A stretch of DNA of 64,000 bases from Bdellovibrionales bacterium (GTDB lineage: Bacteria; Bdellovibrionota; Bdellovibrionia; Bdellovibrionales; Bdellovibrionaceae), in the NCBI GenBank assembly GCA_005793345.1, contig SXSU01000050.1, positions 32,581 to 96,580 of the forward strand, written 5' to 3'. Below are positions 18,588-27,895 of this stretch, one piece after another (position 1 is the first letter of the stretch; each line of letters opens with the position of its first letter). The notes below the pieces were generated by a model, which worked only from the letters and a program-made list of their open reading frames with translations, did not search any database and was not told the origin of the DNA. The translations under genes were made by a program, and so were the position numbers.

Positions 18588-19403
18588 ATGACTGAAATTC
18601 AAAAAAGTATAAATGAAGCTAAAAGTAAAAAAACAGGTGTTGCCGGATTATTAGAAAACGCTTTAAGATCATTTAAAAACACCCTTCATATTATTATTGT
18701 AATTCCATTATATATATTTGTGTCTGCAATTTTAGGAATAGCCTTAATCCCAGGATTACAACTTCTTAAATTTTTATATCACTGGACCCAAGTTATGGAT
18801 AATTTAACCCAACTTTTTTTATTAGGAACTGGAATCGTACTTTTCTTTTTTATATCAGGTTTTTCTGCGATGTTTATTGTACCGCTAGTAAACTTTTTAT
18901 TTGTAGGCAGACTAAAGGAGTGGCGCGGTCCTTATTATTCACTCGAAGCTATTAAATGGTATGCTCATAATGGTTTACTATACTTATTAAGATATTCGTT
19001 TTTAGAATATGTTACCCCATCACCATTTTTAAATTGGTTTTATAAAGCAATGGGGATGAGGTTAGGTGAGGGTGCTGTTATTAATTCAACTCATATCTCT
19101 GATCCATCATTAATAACTTTAGGTGAACGTGTTACAATTGGAGGCTCAGCAACTATTGTTGCTCATTATGGTCAGTCTGGATATCTAGTACTGGCACCTG
19201 TAATAATTGGTGAGGGCGTAACAATAGGGTTAAAATGTACAATTATGGGCGGAGTAAAAATAGGGAAAAACTCTAAAATCTTGCCAAATTCAGTTTTATT
19301 GCCAAAAACTGAAGTTCCTGAAAATGAAACTTGGGGAGGAGTCCCTGCAAAAAAAATAGACCTCCGCTCTTTGACTGAAAAACCACTTAGTAGTGTAAAA
19401 TAA
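18588..19403 (+). CDS. Membrane-anchored hexapeptide-repeat acyltransferase
   Basis: 271 residues. Two or three TM helices occupy about residues 34-105 (TLHIIIVIPLYIFVSAILGIAL, LFLLGTGIVLFFFISGFSAMFIV). The C-terminal 110 residues form a left-handed beta-helix of hexapeptide repeats (VTIGGSATIVAH, VIIGEGVTIGLKCTIMGGVKIGKNSKILPNSVL) closing with ETWGGVPAKKI, the classic end of such transferases. Architecture and the segment FYKAMGMRLGEGAVI resemble the C-terminal part of Pls/EpsC-like proteins that acylate or acetylate surface polymers. The acceptor is unknown. Active at the cytoplasmic face of the inner membrane. Confidence 0.83.
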   Translation: MTEIQKSINEAKSKKTGVAGLLENALRSFKNTLHIIIVIPLYIFVSAILGIALIPGLQLLKFLYHWTQVMDNLTQLFLLGTGIVLFFFISGFSAMFIVPLVNFLFVGRLKEWRGPYYSLEAIKWYAHNGLLYLLRYSFLEYVTPSPFLNWFYKAMGMRLGEGAVINSTHISDPSLITLGERVTIGGSATIVAHYGQSGYLVLAPVIIGEGVTIGLKCTIMGGVKIGKNSKILPNSVLLPKTEVPENETWGGVPAKKIDLRSLTEKPLSSVK

Positions 19404-19486
19404 TTTAACACCAAGACAATAAAAGTCGTAAATCTATCAATTGTAAAATATAATAAATCTAAATGAAAAAAAAGAATTAATAAGTT

Positions 19487-19626
19487 ATTATGAAAATACA
19501 AACTTTAGTTTGTGCTTTCATAATACGGGGTGATTCAAAAATCACCCCCAACAAACAGGAAAATAACTGCTTATGATTATGTCTGATACAATTGCGCAGC
19601 AATCAGACTTAATCATGAGCAGTTAT
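19487..19626 (+). repeat. Complete composite palindromic element A-B-C
   Basis: The best-preserved copy. A (19487-19524): TATTATGAAA...TTTCATAATA with inner CAAACTTTAGTTTG. B (19527-19548): GGGGTGATTcaaaAATCACCCC. The linker CAACAAACAGGAA follows. C (19563-19626): ATAACTGCTTATGATTATG... TTAATCATGAGCAGTTAT with inner ATTGC-gca-GCAAT. Three consecutive hairpins in 140 bp. No target-site duplication is obvious at the ends. Confidence 0.9.
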
Positions 19627-19680
19627 TATTAACTCTATGCATGATTATTCAAAGTTTGAAATTAGGTTTAGGATTAGAAA

Positions 19681-21444
19681 ATGAGTAATTTCATTTTTTT
19701 TTCTTTTATATTTTTTTTTATATTTATTGCGCCTTTTAAAATACGCGCTGATCAAATTTCAAATTACAAAAAATCTTGTATTGGTTTATTTAATTCAACA
19801 AAAAATTCTAGTTATGACACAAAAAGGATTGATGATTTTATTTTGAGTTTAAGTCAGGATACTTTTCGATTAAATTTTGAAAACAAATTTTCTGAATTTA
19901 AATCAATAGGCGATTATTTAATTGAATCTGATCAGTTACATAAAATTCCAGAATTAATAGAGGCTTTTTTGTCCTATGCAAAAAAATATACGACTCAACC
20001 AAAAGATAATGAAGAATTGATGTTAAAGGATTACTTTCGAGTCTCTGAAGAATTGTTTCAAGAATCAAACTTTAACATTTTCGAAATAGAAAGTTACAGT
20101 AATCAAAATGTTAAAGTTTTAATTTCTAAAACAAATGTTAAATTTGGAAAAAAGGATACTAATCTTTTGAATATTTTTGTCCTTTCACCTGGTGAATCAT
20201 CTTATGAAAGTAATTATTTTGTAGAAGCAATTTCAAGATTGAATAAAATTAATCAAAACATTTTAGATTCAAATGGAATTACTGATAGTAGTTCGAATAA
20301 AATATCAAATTTAGATAAATATTTAATTGGCTATAGACATGTTGGTGATTATGAGCTTACAAGATATTTTAATGCAGACAAAAGTGTTAATATATATCAA
20401 CAGCATGGTGGAACAAAAAGGTTATACTCACAAATTGCTTATAGAGTTTTTTACAATATATATAATAAAAATGAAAACTCTAGCTTTAAAGATAATAGTA
20501 TTATTAGTGAATTCGAAAATATATACAGAGAAGAAGAAAATACAAATCTATTAACCTACGGGACATTAGTTATAAATGATAAATCAGAATTTAATAATTT
20601 AAATAATGTATTCGATAAGTTTAAATTATTATTTTCTAGTTTAGAATCTCGTCAAAATTTAAACAAAACTCAAGATAATACATCGAATTTTAAAAATATT
20701 GTAACAAGTATACAATCTGAATTTGGAGATTTATTCAATGAACCCAACCAATATAAAACTCTTGATTTAGCGGAAAGAATTGGTTTTAAAATTAGGGATA
20801 TTAGATTTACGATAAGAGGATTAATTCAAAGATTGAATTCATCAAGGCGAGAATTAAAATTAAGTAGTCTTTTAAATAGCTTATTTAATAAAAATGAAAA
20901 TACAAATCTTTATGATGAGAGGATATTTAAGAATTTTGAGAGAAAATTAAATGATTATGTGATACAAAAAAGTAATGGTCAGTTTCAAAGCTATAATTCG
21001 ATTCAGAATGAAAGCTTAATGAAAAAATATTTAAATTTATTTACTTTGGAAATGCTAGCTCAAGGATCAGGGATAGAAGATGGTTTATTATCTCAATACA
21101 TGAAAAAATCTGAAACCCTTACTGAAGTTGATTTTCAAAGTCATCTCAATCAATTTGTGATTGGGTTAGGTTATAATTATAATATACAAGTTTTCACAAA
21201 ACTCGATAAAGGTTTATTATTCAAAATAGACGAAGATACTGGTAATCTGATTGTTATTGGCTATTCTAATTTTTTAAAAACACCCATAGAAACAATTGAA
21301 TTTGTTCAAATGATAAATGGTGTGCCGTCTTCGAAAACATTACCTAAAGCTAAGCAAATAAAAATTATTTCTCCACTTTATATAAATGAACACAATGTGC
21401 CAGAAACACCTTTAATTTTTATTGCTGAATATGAAAAAACCTAA
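19681..21444 (+). CDS. Large exported protein of unknown function
   Basis: 587 residues. Signal peptide extremely Phe-rich (residues 4-23, cleavage near IRADQ). The mature chain is Asn/Ser/Lys-rich, mainly helical, with one Cys (KSCIGL). Segments around 220-250 (IGYRHVGDYELTRYFNADKSVNIYQQHGGTKRLYSQIAYRVFYNIY) and 360-400 look the most conserved. A C-terminal beta-rich domain follows about residue 480. The SD AGGATTAGAAA precedes the ATG. The gene lies directly behind a complete repeat element and converges on the recombinase gene. No family recognised. Confidence 0.65.
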   Translation: MSNFIFFSFIFFFIFIAPFKIRADQISNYKKSCIGLFNSTKNSSYDTKRIDDFILSLSQDTFRLNFENKFSEFKSIGDYLIESDQLHKIPELIEAFLSYAKKYTTQPKDNEELMLKDYFRVSEELFQESNFNIFEIESYSNQNVKVLISKTNVKFGKKDTNLLNIFVLSPGESSYESNYFVEAISRLNKINQNILDSNGITDSSSNKISNLDKYLIGYRHVGDYELTRYFNADKSVNIYQQHGGTKRLYSQIAYRVFYNIYNKNENSSFKDNSIISEFENIYREEENTNLLTYGTLVINDKSEFNNLNNVFDKFKLLFSSLESRQNLNKTQDNTSNFKNIVTSIQSEFGDLFNEPNQYKTLDLAERIGFKIRDIRFTIRGLIQRLNSSRRELKLSSLLNSLFNKNENTNLYDERIFKNFERKLNDYVIQKSNGQFQSYNSIQNESLMKKYLNLFTLEMLAQGSGIEDGLLSQYMKKSETLTEVDFQSHLNQFVIGLGYNYNIQVFTKLDKGLLFKIDEDTGNLIVIGYSNFLKTPIETIEFVQMINGVPSSKTLPKAKQIKIISPLYINEHNVPETPLIFIAEYEKT

Positions 21445-21454
21445 TTCTTGTGAA

Positions 21455-21982
21455 CTATAAGATTAATTTTTTAAGTTCTTCTTTGGAATATATATAATCT
21501 GCATAAATCATAGTGTTGTTGATATTACGGTGCCCAAGGGCGACTTGGACTAAGCGAAGATCTTTTGTTTTTTTATACAGTTCGATTGCAAAGGTGTGCC
21601 TGAGGCTATGGAATTTCTTTTGGCAGGGGCGATAAATATCCCAAATCTGAACAAGTCTAGGGTAGGAAATATCAAAAATTAACTCAGATGATCTGGGAAT
21701 TTCTTTAATCCATTTTTCTAATCTATTAAAAAGGTCTCGCGATATTGGTATTTCTCTATCATTACTGCCTTTAATTCCGTTGATAAAAATAGATTGATCA
21801 TAAGTGCTGATATCAGACTTCCTAATATTTAATAATTCTTGAGCCCTTGCCCCAGTCTTTAGCGCAAGCATAATTGCAAGACCATTTCTTAAGTCATTTT
21901 CCCAATGTCGAGATATAACATAAGTTAAGGATTCAATTTCTGGTTGAAGAAGATACTTATTTTTATTCAAACTATAACGCAT
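21455..21982 (-). CDS. Tyrosine recombinase, catalytic domain only
   Basis: 175 residues from the ATG that follows GCGAGG by eight bases; a GTG 51 bases upstream is possible but lacks an SD. All catalytic residues of the XerC/D/phage integrase family are present: Arg46 (TGARAQEL), Lys71 (INGIKGS), His125-x-x-Arg128 (FHSLRHTF), His151 (LGHRN) and the nucleophile Tyr160 (TMIYADY). The N-terminal SAM-like core-binding domain (about 100 residues) is missing, with no decayed remnant visible upstream. It could be an intact small recombinase or a truncated one. No att repeats were identified. Confidence 0.85.
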   Translation of the reverse strand: MRYSLNKNKYLLQPEIESLTYVISRHWENDLRNGLAIMLALKTGARAQELLNIRKSDISTYDQSIFINGIKGSNDREIPISRDLFNRLEKWIKEIPRSSELIFDISYPRLVQIWDIYRPCQKKFHSLRHTFAIELYKKTKDLRLVQVALGHRNINNTMIYADYIYSKEELKKLIL

Positions 21983-22232
21983 AGCATATACCTCGCGAGT
22001 GTGAATTCTTAAATTAAAAAAGTCTAAAAACACAATAACGCATAATGATATTTGAAAATTTTCAATATTAATTAAATTATGAATTTAATTTTAACATATA
22101 GATTCAGCTACTTAGTACTATATATTATAGTTATAAGTTATAGTCAATTTTAAAATTAGGTTATGTGGATGTATATATGAATTAATTATTATTATCAAAT
22201 TTGCAGATTTAAAATCATCAAACAACTTAAAG

Positions 22233-22281
22233 TGTATTATGCATCTTAATATATTGTATTTTACACTTATTTATTGTATTT
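22233..22281 (+). promoter_or_regulatory. Direct repeats upstream of the HTH gene, candidate operator
   Basis: TATTGTATTT occurs at 22252 and 22272, exactly 20 bases apart (two helical turns); a shorter TGTATT occurs at 22233. They lie in the 324-bp AT-rich gap between the recombinase and the HTH gene, ending 26 bases before the ATG. Two same-face sites would suit a dimeric repressor such as the product of the following gene. This is suggestive only: the DNA is very AT-rich and chance repeats are likely. Nothing else is seen in the gap. Confidence 0.3.
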
Positions 22282-22306
22282 CAATATATAACTAAGGTCG
22301 GTAAAA

Positions 22307-22834
22307 ATGAATGAAATTGATAATAACTCAAAAGATTTTCTAAAATCTGAGATTTCTAATATTCGCTCAAAAAGCATCAATAGAATCCAGTTTGAAGCTG
22401 AGGTAGATCTTATAAAACGACAAATTGGTGATTTAGAATCCATTAGATTAAAGCTTGGCCTTTCGGCACGCAAAATGACACAATTACTTTTAGTTGACCC
22501 ATCAGCTTGGACTCGCTGGACTCAAAAAACTACACAACCTCCACCTCATATATACCGAGCACTCCAATGGTATTTAGCACTTCAAGAGAAAAACCCTGGA
22601 TTTACACCTCAATTTTTTTTAAACACCCAAGTCTTTTCTAAGGGGGAGCAACATAAAGATTTAATTGCAAAAACTCAGCAGCTTCATGAGCAACTTTCAG
22701 ATAAAATTACACAAGAAAATGATCGACTAAGGACCTTAGAAAAAAGGCTAGAAATATATAAAAAACAGAGTTGGATACTCTTTATTGGTCTAATTTTAAT
22801 GACCATTATATTCATTTTTAAAACTATGAATTAA
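22307..22834 (+). CDS. Membrane-anchored HTH-like protein with coiled coil
   Basis: 175 residues. Residues 30-85 read like an HTH of the XRE type (LESIRLKLGLSARKMTQLLLVDPSAWTRWTQKTTQPPPHIYRALQWYLAL). A coiled coil (about 118-153, LHEQLSDKITQENDRLRTLEKRLEIYKK) leads into one C-terminal TM helix (WILFIGLILMTIIFIF). The topology would put the DNA-binding part in the cytoplasm. It is followed nine bases later by an MscS channel gene, so the two are cotranscribed. A membrane-tethered regulator responding to membrane tension is conceivable but unproven. Confidence 0.72.
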   Translation: MNEIDNNSKDFLKSEISNIRSKSINRIQFEAEVDLIKRQIGDLESIRLKLGLSARKMTQLLLVDPSAWTRWTQKTTQPPPHIYRALQWYLALQEKNPGFTPQFFLNTQVFSKGEQHKDLIAKTQQLHEQLSDKITQENDRLRTLEKRLEIYKKQSWILFIGLILMTIIFIFKTMN

Positions 22835-22843
22835 ACTTTATAT

Positions 22844-23902
22844 ATGAATAAACCTTGGATTCAATTATCAATACTTGAAGGAATGCTTGAGTTAGAAGTA
22901 TATTTTCTGCTAATCGTATTATCTATTTTGTCTTTTTCATTTTATAAATTTTTTCTTGTTGAGGTTTCTGAAGAGAGGCACAGAAGTTTAAAAAGAAAAT
23001 TTCATTATTTATTAAAACAGAATGTCACTCTCACTGTTTTTTATGTCGCATTTCAAAGTTTGCTTTATTTTAAAGACTCTCCCATAACAATAAAACTTTT
23101 AACTTATTTGGGTTTAATTGTTTTAATAGCAGGCTGTGTTGTTTTTATAAATATTTGTCGGTTATTTATTCTTCAGTACTTTTTTTTGACTTCAATGCGA
23201 ACAGCAGTTCCATTGCTCTTAGTAAATATTTTTACATTAATTTTAACTTTATTTCTTGCAGGATGGATATCGACAAGTCTATTCGGAATTCAAGTCGCGC
23301 CACTACTTGCTACATCTGCGGCCTTTTCCATAATTCTTGGTCTTGCTTTACAAGACACTCTTGGAAATTTATTTGCTGGAATATCCTTGCAATTAGATAA
23401 TGCCTTTGAAATAGGAAATTGGGTCGAGTTAACGGTGACGGGAAATAAAATAATTGGTCAAATTTCTGAAATTACTTGGAGATCTATTGTACTGATAGGT
23501 TTAAGTGAGGAAATCATTTCAATTCCTAATCGAATAGTTGCCCAATCTCAAATTTCAAACTGGACACGTCACGATCATCCTATAATTAAAGCTCAGGTTT
23601 TTAGAATATCTTATAAAGAAAATTTAGATCATATTAAAAATTTATCAATAATTGCACTACAAAATGTGAATTCAATTAAAAAAAAACCAGCTCCGGTTGT
23701 TGTTGTTGGAGAAATGCAAGAATCATGGATTACTGTTAAAGTTGCATATTTCTTTGTAGATTTTGGTTTGCAAAATATAATAGCAGATGAAGTAATTCGT
23801 GTCTGTTTAAAAACTTTTAAAGATAATAATATTGAAGTTGCAAAACCACAATTGGAAATCTTTTCTGCCGTAAAAAATGAACAGCTAAATTCTGCTTCTT
23901 AG
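22844..23902 (+). CDS. MscS-family mechanosensitive ion channel
   Basis: 352 residues with four or five TM helices in the first 190. The pore helix and following conserved segment read LATSAAFSIILGLALQDTLGNLFAGISLQL, then DNAFEIGNWVEL and GQISEITWRSIVLIGLSEEIISIPN, the MscS beta domain. Such channels gate on membrane stretch and release solutes during hypo-osmotic shock. No strong SD is present, so translation may be coupled to the upstream HTH gene nine bases away. The cytoplasmic C-terminal alpha/beta part (residues 245-345) is present and of normal length. Confidence 0.9.
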   Translation: MNKPWIQLSILEGMLELEVYFLLIVLSILSFSFYKFFLVEVSEERHRSLKRKFHYLLKQNVTLTVFYVAFQSLLYFKDSPITIKLLTYLGLIVLIAGCVVFINICRLFILQYFFLTSMRTAVPLLLVNIFTLILTLFLAGWISTSLFGIQVAPLLATSAAFSIILGLALQDTLGNLFAGISLQLDNAFEIGNWVELTVTGNKIIGQISEITWRSIVLIGLSEEIISIPNRIVAQSQISNWTRHDHPIIKAQVFRISYKENLDHIKNLSIIALQNVNSIKKKPAPVVVVGEMQESWITVKVAYFFVDFGLQNIIADEVIRVCLKTFKDNNIEVAKPQLEIFSAVKNEQLNSAS

Positions 23903-23954
23903 AGATGGTGAGTAAGTAATACTATTTTAAATTTTTTACTTTAATTTAACTACC

Positions 23955-24710
23955 TCATCTTTTTTTAACTTCTATTTTTTGCGGGTCTAAATTCCATGAT
24001 TTTAAAGTTGCGTTGACTTCATCCTGATTCTTCAACTTTTTATATTTAGCACCAGAGATTCCTTGTGTACAAGATTGACAACTACTCCAATCATTATGAA
24101 GAAAAACTACACCATTAGAGTAAGAAAGATAAAAGGGTTTTTCATTTGATTTTTTATTAAAATTGGTATTAGTGCCACCCATAGAGGGAATAGGGTAGAG
24201 CTCTGGTAATGGAAATATAGTATGTGAATAACTTTCTTCACTTCCATAATATAAGTTATAATATTGCGTTTTAGAAAATGAAACAGCTATTTGATCTGCA
24301 ATTTCATTTCCTGTAATGCCACTATGACCAGGGCAATATCTCCAATCTATTTTTTTATTTTTTATACAATTTAATAGCTCAATCCAGAAATCTTTATTTG
24401 AAACATCTTGTCCCTGACTTGATTTCCAATCTTTTTTTAACCAGCCCCATACCCATTTAGTTATTCCATTTAATACATAGGAAGAGTCTGTATAAAAAAT
24501 AATTTCTGAATTTACAGACTTTAAATATTTTAAAGATTCAATTGCAGCAGAAAGTTCCATTTTATTATTTGTTGTAGATTGTGAAAAACCACCTAACTCT
24601 TTTATAATTCCTTTTGGTGAATATAATACGGCACCCCAACCGCCCGGCCCAGGGTTTCCAGAACAAGCTCCATCGGCAAATATCACATATTTATTACTTT
24701 TTAAATTCAA
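23955..24710 (-). CDS. rnhA: Ribonuclease HI with C-terminal viroplasmin-like hybrid-binding domain
   Basis: 251 residues. The first 147 are RNase HI: Asp13 (FADGACSGNPGPGGWGA), Glu52 (NNKMELSAA), Asp75 (YTDSSYV), His129 (CPGHSG) and Asp139 (NEIADQ), the complete DEDD site that cleaves RNA in RNA-DNA hybrids. After a 45-residue linker, residues 191-238 (FYLSYSNGVVF... SSCQSCTQGISGAKYKKLKNQDE) look like the Caulimovirus VI/RNase H1 hybrid-binding domain, normally N-terminal in this family. The TTG start is supported by CGAGG five bases before it. Monocistronic. Confidence 0.9.
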   Translation of the reverse strand: MNLKSNKYVIFADGACSGNPGPGGWGAVLYSPKGIIKELGGFSQSTTNNKMELSAAIESLKYLKSVNSEIIFYTDSSYVLNGITKWVWGWLKKDWKSSQGQDVSNKDFWIELLNCIKNKKIDWRYCPGHSGITGNEIADQIAVSFSKTQYYNLYYGSEESYSHTIFPLPELYPIPSMGGTNTNFNKKSNEKPFYLSYSNGVVFLHNDWSSCQSCTQGISGAKYKKLKNQDEVNATLKSWNLDPQKIEVKKR

Positions 24711-24883
24711 AATTACCTCGTATTTAGATCACGTTAGAGGATTAACATCTTTTTTTGTAAAACTTTTTAAGTTAATAACTATGTCAAACTCAGGTTAACT
24801 TGACAATGATTTATTATTTATACAATGTTGATTAGTTCATTGAGCTTAATTAACACTTTAGTGTATTAAATGATTACAGATAG

Positions 24884-25022
24884 TATGAAAACACAAACGT
24901 AAGTTTGGGTTTTCATAATACGTGGTGATTGAAAATCACCCCAAACAAACAGGAAATTAACGGCGCATGATTTTGTCTCGCATACAATTGCGAAGCAATC
25001 AGACTTAATCATGAGCAGTTAT
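24884..25022 (+). repeat. Complete composite palindromic element A-B-C, type 2 left arm
   Basis: A: TATGAAAACACAAACGTAAG continuing to TTTCATAATA. B: GTGGTGATTgaaAATCACC (22 bp). C begins TTAACGGCGCATGATTTTG and ends TTAATCATGAGCAGTTAT; inner stem ATTGC-gaa-GCAAT. The left arm of C is the GGCGC variant, so the outer palindrome carries four mismatches. With about 170 bp of AT-rich DNA it fills the 329-bp gap; the next gene starts 18 bases after it. Confidence 0.9.
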
Positions 25023-25039
25023 TTAAAAATGGAAAAGTA

Positions 25040-25537
25040 ATGAAAAAAAGATGTTTTTATATATTATTTTTTATTCAAATATTTTTTTCAAATTTAAGCT
25101 TTGCCAAATGGTTATGTGATATGAATTTTTCTGCAGAAGGTAGTGGTGCTCAATTTTTCGTAGGAAAATTTTTAATTCAAGGCAAAGGAATCGTATTTTG
25201 TAGAAGCAAAGAAGATAATGAAGAATTGAAATATCCCGTAATTGTTAAATTTGATGCTTCACTTTTAGCTCCTCGCTTTGCGGCTGGAATATTGAAATTT
25301 TCAGGTTCAAGTGTTGATATTTCTGTTCCGGAAAATCTTAATCCAAGTGATTTATTGGGTATGTATTATATTTCAGATTCTCAGTTTTCCGTTGCAAAAG
25401 GGTTTGGATATTTTCATGGTATAAAAAGCAATTTAGACGGCTTATCAATTCAATTAAATCTACAAAAAATTGAGGGTTATGGTTTCGATATTGGTTTTTC
25501 TCAATTTGTTATTGAATTAAATTATTCTGAAATCTGA
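25040..25537 (+). CDS. Small exported protein of unknown function
   Basis: 165 residues with a signal peptide (residues 4-21, cleavage after SFA in NLSFAKWLC). The mature protein is beta-rich and Gly/Phe-rich (AEGSGAQFFVGKFLIQGKGIVFC, VAKGFGYFHGIKSNLDGLSIQLNL), with two Cys about 25 residues apart that could pair. It starts 18 bases after a palindromic element, with GGAAAAGTA as a weak SD, so its promoter is inside or upstream of the element. Family unknown; convergent with a receiver-domain gene. Confidence 0.68.
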   Translation: MKKRCFYILFFIQIFFSNLSFAKWLCDMNFSAEGSGAQFFVGKFLIQGKGIVFCRSKEDNEELKYPVIVKFDASLLAPRFAAGILKFSGSSVDISVPENLNPSDLLGMYYISDSQFSVAKGFGYFHGIKSNLDGLSIQLNLQKIEGYGFDIGFSQFVIELNYSEI

Positions 25538-25556
25538 ATCTTTTAATATTTATATA

Positions 25557-25979
25557 TTATTCAACACTAACTTTAGCTCTTTTTGGTGGAGAGTATTGAA
25601 GTGCAGAATTAACAGCTGTAAGTAGTTCGTCCACTTCAAAAGGTTTATCTACAACACAAAACACTTCAAATTTATTTTTTATTTCTAAAATTCGATCCTC
25701 ATCGGATGAGTTAATGATTACTGGGATATTTAATTTGAACTTATCTCTTAAAATTGTTAAAAAATTTTCAATAGATAAATTCGGCATGTTAATATCAGTT
25801 ATAATTAAATCAACAGGTTTATTAGATGAAAGTCTGTTACCAATGACTTCAGTGGCTTCATTGAAGTCATTACATTCTATAATACTAACGTTTAAGCTCC
25901 TCAGTAGACTTTCAACTATTTCTCTAATTTCTAATGAATCTTCAATATAGACTAAAGTTTTATTATTTACTTTATCCAA
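25557..25979 (-). CDS. Single-domain response regulator
   Basis: 140 residues, essentially one receiver domain. YIEDSLEIRE holds the acidic pair, Asp62 (LIITDINMP) is the phosphoacceptor, NSSDED holds the switch Ser, and VDKPFEVDE holds the conserved Lys. No output domain; the short tail is basic. Start is TTG, strongly supported by GGAGG five bases upstream. It is divergent from a histidine kinase gene 227 bases away, a plausible partner. Such stand-alone receivers act by binding other proteins or as phosphate relays. Confidence 0.88.
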   Translation of the reverse strand: MDKVNNKTLVYIEDSLEIREIVESLLRSLNVSIIECNDFNEATEVIGNRLSSNKPVDLIITDINMPNLSIENFLTILRDKFKLNIPVIINSSDEDRILEIKNKFEVFCVVDKPFEVDELLTAVNSALQYSPPKRAKVSVE

Positions 25980-26206
25980 TTTATCCTCCGATTAATTTCT
26001 CCTTACATTTTGAGACATTCCATATCTGAAGTATGGTATTTAATTAGTATTCTGTGTAATTATGAGTCCCATTTCTATATTGATATGGCGTTAATTTATT
26101 TTTATGAGATATAAAAACTCTTACAAATTACAGAAATGAGTAATATTGATACAATTGATACATTTTTTTTCTTTAGTAAGTCTGAAAAATTCCGATGATC
26201 TAAATA

Positions 26207-27895
26207 ATGAAAAATATTTTGAAATTAAATAAAATTTCTATCATAACGCAAAAAAATTATTTGCAAAGTAATGGAGTATTTGGGGCATTAGTACATATTT
26301 TGGCAATTAGTATTTTTTTATTCACAACAGAAATATTAAACGAATCTCCAATAGTAATAAAAATTTTGATTCCAATTTTAATGATAATTAATTTTTTTCG
26401 ACTTTTTCTTGTAACAAGATTATCAGACTACCTCATGAAAAACTTAAAACTTTGGAATATTTTTTTTAAATCTATAATTTTAATTCAATCAGGTTTACTT
26501 GGTGTGATAGGTGCTATTTTGCTTTCAAAATTTAGTATACATAACTCCTCAGCAATGTTTTTTTTGGTTTTATTAGCGTCTATATCAAGTGCTAGTGTTT
26601 TATCTTTTAGTATTACTCCTATAATAGCTATTTGTTATCAGTTTTTTTTGTTAACTCCATCAATAATAATTCTTCCATTATTTAATTTCGAAAAATTGAC
26701 TTTATTTATATGTGCTGGAATAATTTTTTATCTAGTATTCGGAATTTTTTTTACTCGGTTTACAAGTTCAAACATCTTAAAAATTCTAGAACAAAAAGAA
26801 TTATTAGACTTTCAAGATCTCCAACTGCAAGGTTTTATTGACTCTATTCCTGGATATGTGACCTGGTATGACGAAAATCTAAATTTTATTAAAAAAAATA
26901 AATTTCAGTCAGATAAATTTAATATTGTTGAAGGATTTAATTCAAATACTAAATTTAAAGATGATTTTAATAAATTTATCAAAGTTAATGAAAATAATTT
27001 TATTTCAAACTATCAAATTATTTATGAAGGTGAAACAAAATATTTTTTAACTTTATTAAGTAAAAATAAAATTAATCAAAGTTTATTTATAAGCTCTATT
27101 AGTCTTGATGTAACTGAATTAAAGTTAAAAGAACTTGAAGTTGATAAAATAAGAGAAGAACTGATTCATCAAGAGAAACTAGTTAGTCTTGGAGAAATGG
27201 CTGGAGGGTTAGCCCATGAAATAAATAATCCCTTAACGGTTATTATTGGAAGAATTCAACTCATCAAAACTAAATTAGCAAGAGGCGAAGTTAGTCCCGA
27301 AATTATTGAGCAAAACTTAGTTTCTATTCAAACGACAAGTCATAAAATAAAAAAAATTATAGATTCATTAAGATCTTTAGCTAGAGATAGTTATATTGAT
27401 ATTAGCCAAAGTTATCCAATTTCGCATGTTGTACAGTCACCAATAGATATGATGGAAAGTAAGTTAGAGCAAGCTGGAGTTAAAATAAGTATTGAAATTG
27501 AAGATCCACAACAGATTGTGTATTGTGGGTTAATTGAAGTTGGTCAAGTTTTAACGAATTTAATTATTAACTCTATCCATGCAACCGAAAATCTTGAAAA
27601 TAAATGGATTAAAATTCACACTTATAATAAAGTAGATAAATTGATATTAGAATTTAAAGATAGTGGTTTAGGAATATCAAAAGAGATCCAACAAAAACTA
27701 TTCACTCCTTTATTTACAACTAAAGGTCCTGAAAGGGGTAATGGAATAGGATTATCTCTTTCAAAAAAAATTATGAATAAAATGAATGGTGATATGTACT
27801 ATAATGAGAACTGTGAGAATACTTGTTTTGTAATTGTCATTCCATCTGAACCAACAAAAGGTAATAATAATTTACCTGGTGATAAAATAGCATAG
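26207..27895 (+). CDS. Membrane sensor histidine kinase
   Basis: 562 residues. Six TM helices fill residues 25-190, a PAS-like region follows (about 200-305, LQGFIDSIPGYVTWYDENLNFI), then HisKA with His337 in LGEMAGGLAHEINNPLTV, and a HATPase domain with N box (NLIINSIHATENL), G1 (DSGLGIS) and F/G2 (LFTTKGPERGNGIGLSLSKKI). The conserved AHEINNPL form is typical of kinases that feed NtrC-like or orphan regulators. It probably autophosphorylates on His in response to a membrane signal. The divergent receiver-only gene next door is the obvious candidate partner. Confidence 0.9.
   Translation: MKNILKLNKISIITQKNYLQSNGVFGALVHILAISIFLFTTEILNESPIVIKILIPILMIINFFRLFLVTRLSDYLMKNLKLWNIFFKSIILIQSGLLGVIGAILLSKFSIHNSSAMFFLVLLASISSASVLSFSITPIIAICYQFFLLTPSIIILPLFNFEKLTLFICAGIIFYLVFGIFFTRFTSSNILKILEQKELLDFQDLQLQGFIDSIPGYVTWYDENLNFIKKNKFQSDKFNIVEGFNSNTKFKDDFNKFIKVNENNFISNYQIIYEGETKYFLTLLSKNKINQSLFISSISLDVTELKLKELEVDKIREELIHQEKLVSLGEMAGGLAHEINNPLTVIIGRIQLIKTKLARGEVSPEIIEQNLVSIQTTSHKIKKIIDSLRSLARDSYIDISQSYPISHVVQSPIDMMESKLEQAGVKISIEIEDPQQIVYCGLIEVGQVLTNLIINSIHATENLENKWIKIHTYNKVDKLILEFKDSGLGISKEIQQKLFTPLFTTKGPERGNGIGLSLSKKIMNKMNGDMYYNENCENTCFVIVIPSEPTKGNNNLPGDKIA

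Noticed and set aside
21983..22306. Phage or genomic island attachment site by the recombinase
   Set aside because: No tRNA gene, no direct repeat of the other end, and flanking genes look chromosomal.
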